A stretch of DNA of 64,000 bases from an uncultured Pelagibacteraceae bacterium (GTDB lineage: Bacteria > Pseudomonadota > Alphaproteobacteria > Pelagibacterales > Pelagibacteraceae), in assembly GCA_902601895.1 (NCBI GenBank), contig CACKOU010000002.1, positions 1 to 64,000 of the forward strand, written 5' to 3'. Below, piece after piece: positions 1 through 7,180 of this stretch (positions are counted from its first letter, which is position 1; every line of letters starts with the position of its first letter). The notes beneath the pieces are model-generated. The model did no database searches, was not told the DNA's origin, and was given only the letters and a program-made list of their open reading frames with translations. The position numbers were made by a program, and so were the translations under genes.

Positions 1-501
1 CTTTTTTTTTATTCTCTTACTTTTTTTTAAAATTAATTTATAGCAATCTTCACAATATCTAACTCTATTTGTCTTTAATTTTGGAAAATATCTAAGAAGT
101 TTTATTTTCAGACATATTATGCATTTTTTATTAATTCTATTTTGACTTGATAACTTATTTAATCTTTTTTTTTCTCTTTCTTCCTTAATTCTCAATATTT
201 TAAGTTTCTTAATCCTATTTTTTTCATCTCTAATTCTTAAGTTTTCTTTTTTCACTTGGATTTGCCAATTTGGAAATTTTTTATTTGTCATTTTTAATAA
301 CGCTGGGTGAGATAAATTTCTTTTTGTTTTAATTTGAATTTCTTTAGATGCTTGTCTTAATGATAACTTTCCACTTTTAATTTGAATCAAAGTTTGTTTT
401 AAAATCTCAAGCTCGGTACTGATTGGATATAATATTTTTGAATTTTTACCTATTTTGTACCCAAAAGGTATTGTTCTTCCAATTTTAATTTTTGTTTTCA
501 T
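1..501 (-). CDS. Recombinase-domain-like protein with C-terminal zinc ribbon (partial)
   Basis: An open frame runs from an ATG at 501 off the left edge, so the C-terminus is missing after 167 residues. Residues 9-70 (RTIPFGYKIG, then LSLRQASKEI) resemble the small helical 'Recombinase' domain that follows the catalytic domain in large serine recombinases, but no serine-recombinase catalytic domain precedes it. Residues about 84-118 are Lys/Arg/Glu-rich and probably a coiled coil. Cys127, Cys130, Cys150 and Cys153 form a C-x2-C...C-x2-C zinc ribbon with the spacing seen in phage HNH-type proteins. DNA binding or cleavage is plausible, but no nuclease motif is visible in the part present. It lies 6 bases after the upstream gene on the same strand, so the two are probably cotranscribed. 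Confidence 0.7.
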   Translation of the reverse strand, partial: MKTKIKIGRTIPFGYKIGKNSKILYPISTELEILKQTLIQIKSGKLSLRQASKEIQIKTKRNLSHPALLKMTNKKFPNWQIQVKKENLRIRDEKNRIKKLKILRIKEEREKKRLNKLSSQNRINKKCIICLKIKLLRYFPKLKTNRVRYCEDCYKLILKKSKRIKKK

Positions 502-507
502 GAAAGA

Positions 508-822
508 TTACCATAAGGATTTTTTTTTATTTATATCAGTAGGTTCTCTCAAATTTTTATTCCTTATTTTGCTAGTTTTATCTTTAACAGATTTACTTAA
601 TGTTTGATTTGATAAATATTCTAACCCAGAATTATTATTCAACCATTCACTAGTTTGATTTAGCCCTGACAGTGAAGTCCTAATAGGTTTTTTACCCATT
701 AGTTTTCTTTTTTTTACTCTTCTTTCAAATTCTTTGTTGATTTTTGTTATTTCATCGAAGTTTCTCTCTTTTTTTGCATCAGAGAATAATTCCATTAAAT
801 CTTCGAAACTTAATCTATTCAT
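508..822 (-). CDS. Hypothetical 104-residue basic protein
   Basis: I do not recognise this family. The N-terminal half is helical and charged (MNRLSFEDLMELFSDAKKER), followed by a Lys/Arg-rich stretch and a Ser/Asn-rich, probably disordered, C-terminal half ending KKKSLW. There is no signal peptide, membrane segment or Cys pair. It is the first gene of a leftward pair with the zinc-ribbon protein and diverges from the unknown gene at 867, with only 44 bases between the two starts. That gap must hold both promoters. Confidence 0.6.
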   Translation of the reverse strand: MNRLSFEDLMELFSDAKKERNFDEITKINKEFERRVKKRKLMGKKPIRTSLSGLNQTSEWLNNNSGLEYLSNQTLSKSVKDKTSKIRNKNLREPTDINKKKSLW

Positions 823-866
823 TACTTAATAATTAACAAAACTTACAATCATTATATAATTAAAAT

Positions 867-1412
867 ATGAATATATCATCTAAAGTTCAAAATGTGATAA
901 ATATGATAGAAACAAAAGACTTTTCCAAGCAGGAACTGATTAATTATTTTAATAATATAAATAGCTATCCAGATATCTCAGACATAGAAAGAGAAGAATT
1001 AGTTAAGGTGGTAGAAAAGAAAATGAGAATACAATTTCCAAATTCAGCTAAAAAAATCTTAGGCGGAAAAAGCAAAAAAGCACAAGAATTTCTTGAAGAA
1101 ATATTTTCAGAATTAAAAAGAGATTTTGATTGGTCTGATAACAAAGTTGGTTCCCATGTTAAGCCTGGAGGCAGCATGATTAGTGGTAAGGAGTATGTTT
1201 GTTGGTATATTTCATATAAAAACGAAAGTGGTTTTTCTACAGGAATACACTATAGACAAAATACTCCAGAAACTGATCCGATACTTGAGATAGATTTTAG
1301 AAAAGTTGGTAAAGACTCTGAAAAATACAGAGATGTAAAAATACTACCTGTTGAACTTAAGGATGATGCATTGAAAATTTATAAAGAATACTTGAAAAAA
1401 ATTATTAATTAA
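867..1412 (+). CDS. Hypothetical protein, 181 residues
   Basis: No family recognised. The protein begins with a helical region of about 60 residues, has a basic middle (KKILGGKSKKAQEF), then a region around residues 92-165 whose alternating hydrophobic/aromatic pattern suggests beta strands (GKEYVCWYISYKN, GIHYRQNTPETDP). It has a single Cys and no membrane segment. Its stop codon overlaps the next start (TAATG), so the two genes are translationally coupled and probably work together. Neighbouring phage-like genes suggest accessory DNA. Confidence 0.6.
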   Translation: MNISSKVQNVINMIETKDFSKQELINYFNNINSYPDISDIEREELVKVVEKKMRIQFPNSAKKILGGKSKKAQEFLEEIFSELKRDFDWSDNKVGSHVKPGGSMISGKEYVCWYISYKNESGFSTGIHYRQNTPETDPILEIDFRKVGKDSEKYRDVKILPVELKDDALKIYKEYLKKIIN

Positions 1413-1915
1413 TGAAAGAGCTTTCAGATTATACAGATGAGGAATTAGCAAATTTATTTAAGAATGCTTTTGAAATAATAACAAAAAATAAACCTTTAAA
1501 AAATGAAGCAGAAAAGAAAATTATAGATATAAAAAAAGAATGGAACAAAAGAAAAATTGAATATTTAGATGGTAAAAGAAAAATTCAATTCCCAGAAAAA
1601 GGTTTACTAAGTACTCTAGGTTACCAAGCAGGAAATATGAATTTTGAAGAAAGAAAAGATTTATTAAAGTTTGTAATTGAAAGTGAGGAATTACCATTTG
1701 TTCAATCTCCTGCTTATATGGCGTCTTGGGGAGACCCAAAAAGCGAAAAAAGATTAATTAAACTAAGTTATCTATTAAGAAATTTAATTAATAAAAAAAA
1801 TCTTTACACGAGAGAAGAAACTATTAATAATTGGAAAGAAGATTTTGAATATATCTATCAAAATTATTATTTAAATAATTTTACGTTTAAGTGGCCGAAT
1901 TTAAAAAAAAATTAA
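1412..1915 (+). CDS. Hypothetical protein with LGYQAG / WGDPKSEKRL region
   Basis: The N-terminal third is helical and charged. The C-terminal two thirds carry the pattern LLSTLGYQAG, then LPFVQSPAYMASWG and DPKSEKRLIKLSYLLRNLI. I recall this arrangement (LGY-x-G, short helix, LPF...WG-x-P-S--RL) in uncharacterised bacterial and phage proteins, some near DNA-modification or defence genes, but that is memory and not a search result. No catalytic motif is apparent. It is the second gene of an overlapping pair. The 111 bases that follow show no gene. Confidence 0.6.
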   Translation: MKELSDYTDEELANLFKNAFEIITKNKPLKNEAEKKIIDIKKEWNKRKIEYLDGKRKIQFPEKGLLSTLGYQAGNMNFEERKDLLKFVIESEELPFVQSPAYMASWGDPKSEKRLIKLSYLLRNLINKKNLYTREETINNWKEDFEYIYQNYYLNNFTFKWPNLKKN

Positions 1916-2026
1916 TATATAAATTAAACAATTTACAAACTTTCAAATAGTTGATAATTTAAATAAGTCCTGATTTAGAAATTACTCTACTTGCTTGGAC
2001 TTTAAACACAACGCTAAAGGAGAAAT

Positions 2027-2200
2027 ATGAAAATAAAAATACAATCAATAAAAAACTTTTTTAAATCAAAAGAAAAAAGAGGTTTAAAACCTATATTTTT
2101 TGAAAGTATAGGAAATCATAGGACACCAAGAGATATTAAGCTTAAAAACCTTATAAAAGTTTTAGAAAAAAATGGTTTTGTAATAAAAAATAAAAAATAA
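2027..2200 (+). CDS. Small basic protein, 57 residues
   Basis: A short frame begins at an ATG preceded by a strong ribosome-binding site (AAAGGAG, 4 bases before the ATG). The product is Lys-rich: MKIKIQSIKNFF, then EKRGLKPIFFESIG and a helical C-terminus ending in FVIKNKK. It has no Cys and no clear transmembrane segment. Confidence comes mainly from the ribosome-binding site, which is better than most in this window. The stop codon overlaps the first hairpin of the structured segment that follows. Function unknown. Confidence 0.55.
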   Translation: MKIKIQSIKNFFKSKEKRGLKPIFFESIGNHRTPRDIKLKNLIKVLEKNGFVIKNKK

Positions 2201-2510
2201 AAAATTTCTGTTGAAATTTTTAACATAACCCATACATTAGTAATTGATAAAGATTTAATTCTTATCTAATGATGGGCTAAGCATAAACTCTAGCTTTCTC
2301 AGAGTTTATACTTAGCCCTTCGTTGAACTTTATCGAAGACCTACTCCGTAGCAGTTGCTAATGCGAGATTCGGAATGAGAAGTTCTAATAATTAGCTCTT
2401 TATCCTTTGAAATAAACCAATTTAAGAACCTTTGGTTTTTATTGGCATGAGAAAGCAGTTATTAGGTTTTTTCTACCCTTTTAAATCTAAGGTTCAGAAA
2501 GGATAGAAAA
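2200..2510 (+). ncRNA. Candidate structured RNA / cis-regulatory leader
   Basis: This 310-base gap is filled with complementarities. Hairpins: 2200-2208 with 2213-2221 (9 bp); 2229-2240 with 2266-2276 (11 bp, one bulged A); 2274-2291 with 2301-2318 (18 positions, one C/A mismatch); 2318-2322 with 2334-2338; 2349-2352 with 2357-2360; 2411-2420 with 2432-2443 (2-base bulge); 2469-2481 with 2498-2510 (one C/A mismatch). Loops also pair at a distance: 2293-2300 with 2449-2456 (8 bp) and 2426-2432 with 2489-2495 (7 bp, loop to loop). GGG at 2274-2276 can join either of two stems. It is probably an untranslated leader of the regulator gene or an independent RNA. I do not recognise it as a known class. 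Confidence 0.55.
2469..2510 (+). promoter_or_regulatory. Hairpin sequestering the ribosome-binding site of the next gene
   Basis: TTTTCTACCCTTT pairs with AAAGGATAGAAAA at 12 of 13 positions around a 16-base loop. The right arm contains the ribosome-binding site (AAAGGA, 2498-2503) and the A of the start codon. A second, perfect 8-base complement of the same site (TATCCTTT) lies at 2401-2408, so two upstream segments compete for it. This suggests control of translation initiation of the ribbon-helix-helix-like gene; no ligand or trigger is visible. Confidence 0.5.
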
Positions 2511-2725
2511 TGGCAGATCCATTAAAATATAAATCAATATCGATCCATATTGATTGTTACAAAAAAATAGATGAATTAACAAAAACTCTTGTTCCAGGAG
2601 TAGCAATCTCGAGAGCTCAAGTAGTTAGAATGTTAGTTAATCTTGCAAATGACAAATATAAACAAGAGGTAATAGAAGAAATAAATCCTTATACAGCTGC
2701 CGACCAAAAGTGGGAGGTTAACTAA
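2510..2725 (+). CDS. Ribbon-helix-helix-like small regulator
   Basis: The 71-residue product has a short strand (SISIHIDCYKK) followed by two helices (KIDELTKTL; SRAQVVRMLVNLANDKY), which fits the ribbon-helix-helix fold of CopG/Arc-type DNA-binding proteins. Such proteins bind operators as dimers, often in their own promoter. It heads an operon in which every gene overlaps the previous one, and its stop shares a base with the next start (TAATG). Its ribosome-binding site lies inside a hairpin, so its translation may be regulated. The fold assignment comes from the pattern only. Confidence 0.55.
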   Translation: MADPLKYKSISIHIDCYKKIDELTKTLVPGVAISRAQVVRMLVNLANDKYKQEVIEEINPYTAADQKWEVN

Positions 2726-2883
2726 TGGATAAAATACATGAGATTAGAGTTGAAGAAGTAAGAGATATAGAGGAGGGTAGACATTTCTATAGAGTTTATA
2801 TGGAGATAAATGAAACAATTAAGATTATAGGAGAGTCAGAAACAAAACCTCAATTAATAAGATACATATCGGAGGTATATTAA
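2725..2883 (+). CDS. Small hypothetical protein, 52 residues
   Basis: A short frame exactly fills the space between the regulator and the nuclease, overlapping both by one base (TAATG at each junction). A GGAGG ribosome-binding site precedes its start, inside the end of the upstream gene. The product is acidic and probably strand-rich in the middle (HFYRVYMEINETIKIIGES). Perfect tiling within the operon makes it credible despite its length. Function unknown; it could be an accessory of the nuclease. Confidence 0.6.
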   Translation: MDKIHEIRVEEVRDIEEGRHFYRVYMEINETIKIIGESETKPQLIRYISEVY

Positions 2884-3593
2884 TGACTATAGAATATTCA
2901 TTTTCACCTTCTGAGCTTGATTATAAAGCCAAGAAATGCTCAAGATGTTTTTATATTCATAAGCATAACAAAATTAATCCTGGAGATAGACCACCTCCAG
3001 TTTTTTCAAGTTTTGATGCAGTTCAAAAACCTTATTTTAAAAAAACAAATACAAAGTCTTGGTGCGACGACCTTCCAGATGGTGAGATTATGGATAGTAA
3101 TGAACTACCGGGCAAAATAGTATCTGAAGGTTTAGTTGATGATAAACAACGTAAATTTATCTTAGCTGGTAATCCTGATATTGTTATAAAATTTAAAGAT
3201 AAAAGTTTCGGAATAGTTGATTTTAAGACAACAGTAATTTCTTTAGATAAAGCTGAAAATTATAGGTTTCAACTGGAGGCTTATGCGCAAATATTTTCTA
3301 GCCCTGGATCAACCAAAAAAGCCAAAACACCAAAACTAAGTCCTATAACCCACATGGGTATTTTGCAATTTTATCCAGAAGAAATCACAAGCCATACTGA
3401 TCATGATTGTGATTTAAAAATGAAAACATCTTATTCCGCACTTAATAGAGATGAGAGTGGTTTTTATAATTATATAACTAAGTTAATAGATTTATTGGAG
3501 CAACCTAATATTCCAAGCTTTAACAAAGATTGTAATTTTTGCAATTTTACCAAAAAACAAATTGATTTGGGAGAACATCAAAATGAAAAATAA
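2883..3593 (+). CDS. PD-(D/E)XK nuclease, Cas4/RecB-like, with two Cys pairs
   Basis: The N-terminus (FSPSELDYKAKKCSRC) matches the start of AddB/Cas4-like nucleases. The core follows: Asp99 in GNPD, Asp113 and Lys115 in IVDFKTT (D-x-K), and Gln130/Tyr134 in QLEAY, which is motif IV of the RecB-like branch. Cys19/Cys22 and Cys217/Cys220 could together hold an iron-sulfur cluster or zinc, as in Cas4 and AddB; Cas4 usually has one N-terminal and three C-terminal Cys, so this 2+2 arrangement differs. Known relatives cut or resect single-stranded DNA ends. No Cas1, Cas2, CRISPR repeat or helicase is nearby, so a CRISPR role is not supported. The host pathway is unknown. Confidence 0.8.
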   Translation: MTIEYSFSPSELDYKAKKCSRCFYIHKHNKINPGDRPPPVFSSFDAVQKPYFKKTNTKSWCDDLPDGEIMDSNELPGKIVSEGLVDDKQRKFILAGNPDIVIKFKDKSFGIVDFKTTVISLDKAENYRFQLEAYAQIFSSPGSTKKAKTPKLSPITHMGILQFYPEEITSHTDHDCDLKMKTSYSALNRDESGFYNYITKLIDLLEQPNIPSFNKDCNFCNFTKKQIDLGEHQNEK

Positions 3594-3858
3594 ATTAGAT
3601 GAAATAATCAAAGAAAGATTAGAAAATAGACTCGAGTGGAGAAATTATCTTGGATGGTCTTTGACTCACAGAGATTTATATAGAAATGCTAAAAAAGAAT
3701 TTTATAAAGATAAACCTGTATTGGATCTTATTTTAAAATTGTATTTTCTTCCTTATAACACCATAAAGTATTTTAGTTATATTTGTGATCGTCATAAATT
3801 TGAAATGATTGAAACTGAAATAAGAATGTTACAAGAAAATAAAGATGAAAAAAAATAA
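3583..3858 (+). CDS. Hypothetical protein, 91 residues
   Basis: I chose the ATG at 3583, which overlaps the end of the nuclease gene by 11 bases and has GGGAG 9 bases upstream; an ATG 21 bases earlier has no such site. The product is helical, rich in Lys, Arg and aromatic residues (NRLEWRNYLGW, LYRNAKKEFYKDK), with a hydrophobic centre (LDLILKLYFLPYNTIKYF) that is short for a membrane helix. It has no recognised domain. Its place inside the nuclease operon suggests a linked role. Confidence 0.55.
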   Translation: MKNKLDEIIKERLENRLEWRNYLGWSLTHRDLYRNAKKEFYKDKPVLDLILKLYFLPYNTIKYFSYICDRHKFEMIETEIRMLQENKDEKK

Positions 3859-4231
3859 TAAAGATTTTAATAGAAACCCCAACGGATCCAACCAATGGAT
3901 CTTAAGATCAAATGAAGAAATACAAAAAATAATTGATAAGTATCCTAAATATTGGACAAAAAAAGATTTCAGAGGTGAAGGAAAGAATAATAAAAATAGA
4001 ATACTTACTAGAAAAGAAACAGAGAGAATGGGCTTAATTTTTGGAAATATAGGAGGGATAAAACAATATAACAGTGGAAAATTAAAATGTTCTATGTGTG
4101 GAGAATTTAAGGGTCTAGATGATTTTCCTGATGATAGATATGGTTCTTCCAATGGGAAAAGAAGCAATTGTTCAACCTGTGATGTATTAAGAAACAAGAA
4201 ATATAGAGAAAGCTTGAAAGAAAATAAGTAG
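3845..4231 (+). CDS. Zinc-ribbon protein of phage HNH-associated type
   Basis: The 128-residue product has a basic N-terminal half without known motifs and a C-terminal zinc ribbon: Cys82, Cys85, Cys109, Cys112 with the pattern K-C-x2-C-x5-G-L-x2-F and a final basic helix (RNKKYRESLKENK). The same kind of ribbon ends the truncated protein at the left edge of the window. Such ribbons accompany HNH or endonuclease VII-like domains in phage proteins, but the HNH catalytic motif is not visible here. It overlaps the preceding gene by 14 bases and closes the operon. Confidence 0.55.
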   Translation: MKKNNKDFNRNPNGSNQWILRSNEEIQKIIDKYPKYWTKKDFRGEGKNNKNRILTRKETERMGLIFGNIGGIKQYNSGKLKCSMCGEFKGLDDFPDDRYGSSNGKRSNCSTCDVLRNKKYRESLKENK

Positions 4232-4265
4232 AAGTTAAATTTAAATATATTCTTGAATTACTTCC

Positions 4266-5531
4266 TTACAACTTACTGGGTAACCAAGTTGAGAATATTG
4301 GAAAGAGTATCATTAGTATTCCATAAATTATTCCAACGATTGTAAATAGAGGAACTTCTTTAAAAGCTTTGGCTGGATTTTCTTTGATCACACCTGCAGC
4401 TGTATATATACCAACACATACGGGGGGTGTTATCATTCCTATTCCTGCAAATGCAACAAATACCACATAAAGATGAAGTAAACTCTGATTGAATGATAAT
4501 GTGATTGCAGCAAAAATTGGAACCGTTAAATAAAACACAGGTACTATTTCAATAAAAGTTCCAAGTATTAAACAAATTGCTCCAAGCATTATCCAGAACA
4601 GATTTACACTTACACCTTTATCTGTGAAGAACGCTATAATTTTTTGTGGAGCTTGAGTGTAAGTTAAAACTACACTTAAGAATGTAGCAGTTGCTATTAT
4701 TGCAAAAATTACAGCTGTTATGATTGCAGTTTCCCTTAAACAGCTCATCAAAGATGAAAAAGTAAGTTCACGGTAAATTAAAAATCCAATTAGAACTGCA
4801 TATACTCCTGCAACAGCGGCTGACTCAGATGGAGTTAATATTCCAGCATAAATTCCACCCAAAATTATCACTGGGGTGATCAATGCCGGTAATGCAGCTA
4901 TGAAAGAACTTACTCTTTCCTTAATAGATGCCTTCTCATCTGTTCTAATATGTCTGCATTTAAACAAAACTAGAAGAACCATCAAAACAAGTAGAACTAA
5001 ACCAGGTATAACACCTGCAGCAAAGGTTTTAGATACTGGGACATTAGTTAGAGCACTAAATAGTATTGCTGCATTAGAAGGAGGTATCAATGCTTCCAAT
5101 AAAGCAGCAGAAGCTGCTAGAACAACAACAAATGGCGTTGGATAACCTTGTTCAATCATTTTTGGCATCATGATAGTACCAACCGCAGTAATTGCAGCTA
5201 AGATAGATCCACAAAAAGCCGCAAAGAACCCCATCGCAATAACCATTGCAACACCTAATCCACCTGGCCAATGTCCAACTAGAGTTGTTGTAAATTTTAC
5301 TAATCTTGAAGCAGCCCCTCCTTTTAACATTGCCATCCCAGTAAAAATAAATAGTGGAACAGCGATAAGAACATGTTTTGTTAATGCACCAAATGAAACT
5401 TGAATCAAAACTGACCAAGGTAAATTTAATCCTGCAATTGCAGCTAAAGAACTTCCTAAACCAAATACTAAAAAAATTGGAACTGAGATAACTAATGTTA
5501 CAAGAGAAATAATAAAAGCTAATCCAAACAT
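4266..5531 (-). CDS. dctM: TRAP transporter large permease subunit (DctM type)
   Basis: The 421-residue protein is hydrophobic throughout, with about 12 membrane segments, and has the typical DctM features: the early FGALTKHVLIAVPLFIFTGM region, an Ala/Gly-rich GSILAAITAVGTIMMPKM segment, and the FAGIGMITPPVCVGIYTAAG motif near the end. It forms the ion-coupled channel of a tripartite ATP-independent periplasmic transporter. Its start directly abuts the stop of the small-subunit gene, and the order dctP-dctQ-dctM is standard. The substrate cannot be read from sequence; many such systems move carboxylates or organic acids. Confidence 0.95.
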   Translation of the reverse strand: MFGLAFIISLVTLVISVPIFLVFGLGSSLAAIAGLNLPWSVLIQVSFGALTKHVLIAVPLFIFTGMAMLKGGAASRLVKFTTTLVGHWPGGLGVAMVIAMGFFAAFCGSILAAITAVGTIMMPKMIEQGYPTPFVVVLAASAALLEALIPPSNAAILFSALTNVPVSKTFAAGVIPGLVLLVLMVLLVLFKCRHIRTDEKASIKERVSSFIAALPALITPVIILGGIYAGILTPSESAAVAGVYAVLIGFLIYRELTFSSLMSCLRETAIITAVIFAIIATATFLSVVLTYTQAPQKIIAFFTDKGVSVNLFWIMLGAICLILGTFIEIVPVFYLTVPIFAAITLSFNQSLLHLYVVFVAFAGIGMITPPVCVGIYTAAGVIKENPAKAFKEVPLFTIVGIIYGILMILFPIFSTWLPSKL

Positions 5532-6026
5532 TTATTCTTTTCCTGAAAGCTTTTTTAAATTATCTAAAATAAGTTCTAATGAGGTTAATGCTAAAATTAA
5601 AAAGCCAACTGGAAAAGCTAAAAACATCCACCAGATAGGAATATTAATTTCTAATTCCATCATCTGCCCTAAATTGTAATACATTTTAGTAGCATCAACT
5701 CCTGCTTTAAAGAAAACGCATGCAGAAATTAAGGCTATTAAATTTACTATTGTTCCAATTATGTTTTTTGATTTTTCTGATAAATAGTGACTTAAAAAAT
5801 CTACTTTAATATGTTGCCCCTGTTTTAATAAAGGACCAAGTAATGGAAATACTAACCAACTCACCATTACTGGCGGCAATTCAATAAACCACGCAAATCC
5901 TGTACCTGTGATAAATCTTGTTGTGGCGCTTAATGCTAAAGCTGCCACCATTAAAAAGACAATGAACATAGCGAGCGAAATTGCAGCTTTTGCTAGCAAA
6001 TTATTAATAGCTCGCAATGCCCTCAT
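5532..6026 (-). CDS. dctQ: TRAP transporter small permease subunit (DctQ type)
   Basis: The 164-residue protein has four hydrophobic segments, with the DctQ-like central sequence TRFITGTGFAWFIELPPVMV and WLVFPLLGPLLKQGQHIKVD between helices 2 and 3. It pairs with DctM in the inner membrane. Length and position between dctP and dctM fit the family. The DctP gene lies 28 bases upstream, and the three genes form one leftward operon. Confidence 0.93.
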   Translation of the reverse strand: MRALRAINNLLAKAAISLAMFIVFLMVAALALSATTRFITGTGFAWFIELPPVMVSWLVFPLLGPLLKQGQHIKVDFLSHYLSEKSKNIIGTIVNLIALISACVFFKAGVDATKMYYNLGQMMELEINIPIWWMFLAFPVGFLILALTSLELILDNLKKLSGKE

Positions 6027-6054
6027 AATCTTTATAGAAAAAGTTTAACTTCTT

Positions 6055-7071
6055 CTAATTACTCTTAGCATATGCTTGTGCTGCCTCTAATGCATCAGCA
6101 TCAATCATTTTAGCCATTGCTGGCATTACTTCGTCTTTCATAAGCTTATCAAACTTAGCTTTTTCAGCTCCTGAAAGCGTAGTAACAACTCCACCTCTTT
6201 CTTGGAATTTTTTAAGAGTGCTTTCTCCAGTATCCATAATTAAGTCAGTTGATCTTTTTCCTATTTCTTTACCAACATCCATTATGATTTTTTGTAAGTC
6301 TGGAGACAGACTATTAAACCAAGTTGAGTTTGCCATAATATATGCATCAGCATAATATTGATAAGGCTTCTGAGCGTATTTCAAAAATTCCCACCAGCTA
6401 TATGCCTCAATACTTCCTGGAGGACTGTTAATCGTATCAATCATTCCAGTTTGTAATGAAGTATAAACTTCACCAGTAGGCAAAGATACTCTGTTTGCGC
6501 CTAAAGCATCCCACATAGGCTCTTCACTTTTTAAAAGCCTTCTAGCCTTGAGACCTTTCATAGCATCAATACCTGTTAATTCTTTTGCGCTAGAAAAAGT
6601 CATTACAGGTCCTACTGGGTTATACATAACTAATGTTGAATTAGTTTTTTTAGTCAATTCACCCCAAATTTCTTTTCCCTTAGGTGAGTTTTGAAAAAAA
6701 CCTCTTTGCTGTTCCCATGAATTAAACAAACCTGGGAATGAAGCAACATTAAAGTTTTTATTGATTGGTGGAAAACTTACCACTCCAACAATTCCTCCAA
6801 GTTCAACTGCACCTGAAGTTACCGCTCCCATTACTTCTCTAATTCCAAACAATTGTTTAGATGGATAAACTTCTATTTTTAATTTTCCTTTTGCTCTTTT
6901 ATTTACTTCATCTGCAAAAATTTGTGCATGTTTTGCACTGTGGTGCTTCGGACTCCAGTGAACAGATAAACGTCCAACTATCTCTGAAAAAGCAGCTGTT
7001 GAAGTAAGAACAAATGAAAAAATAAAAGTAATACTTAGTATAATCTTATATAACGATTTAAATTTAATCAT
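6055..7071 (-). CDS. dctP: TRAP transporter periplasmic substrate-binding protein (DctP type)
   Basis: The 338-residue protein starts with a signal peptide (about residues 1-29, cleaved after TAAFS). The mature part has the DctP layout: KHAQIFADEVNKRAKGKLKIEVYPS, then GAVTSGAVELGG, and a conserved Arg in GLKARRLLKSEE that in the family binds the carboxylate of the ligand. It delivers solute to DctQM. A GAGAGG ribosome-binding site lies upstream of the ATG and a 109-base gap separates it from the divergent adhesin gene. The presence of the Arg favours an organic-acid ligand. Confidence 0.94.
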   Translation of the reverse strand: MIKFKSLYKIILSITFIFSFVLTSTAAFSEIVGRLSVHWSPKHHSAKHAQIFADEVNKRAKGKLKIEVYPSKQLFGIREVMGAVTSGAVELGGIVGVVSFPPINKNFNVASFPGLFNSWEQQRGFFQNSPKGKEIWGELTKKTNSTLVMYNPVGPVMTFSSAKELTGIDAMKGLKARRLLKSEEPMWDALGANRVSLPTGEVYTSLQTGMIDTINSPPGSIEAYSWWEFLKYAQKPYQYYADAYIMANSTWFNSLSPDLQKIIMDVGKEIGKRSTDLIMDTGESTLKKFQERGGVVTTLSGAEKAKFDKLMKDEVMPAMAKMIDADALEAAQAYAKSN

Positions 7072-7180
7072 TTTTCCTCTCTTTTTTAATAATATATCTT
7101 ATTATTTATGTTGATTTTAACAATGAAAAATTTCTTCAAATTCCATTAATATTAAATTAAATTTTAAAAAATCAAAAAAA

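Noticed and set aside
2200-2510. Two-piece tmRNA or RNase P RNA
   Set aside because: No tRNA-like acceptor with T loop and CCA, no tag reading frame, and no RNase P core motifs could be seen.
2883-3593. Possible Cas4 of a CRISPR system
   Set aside because: No cas1, cas2, effector or repeat array in the window; the Cys arrangement differs from Cas4.
4232-4265. Terminator at the end of the island operon
   Set aside because: No stem of useful strength is visible in the 34-base gap.
4876-5403. Plus-strand and minus-strand open frames over dctM
   Set aside because: They are out-of-frame shadows of a hydrophobic, strongly conserved permease gene.
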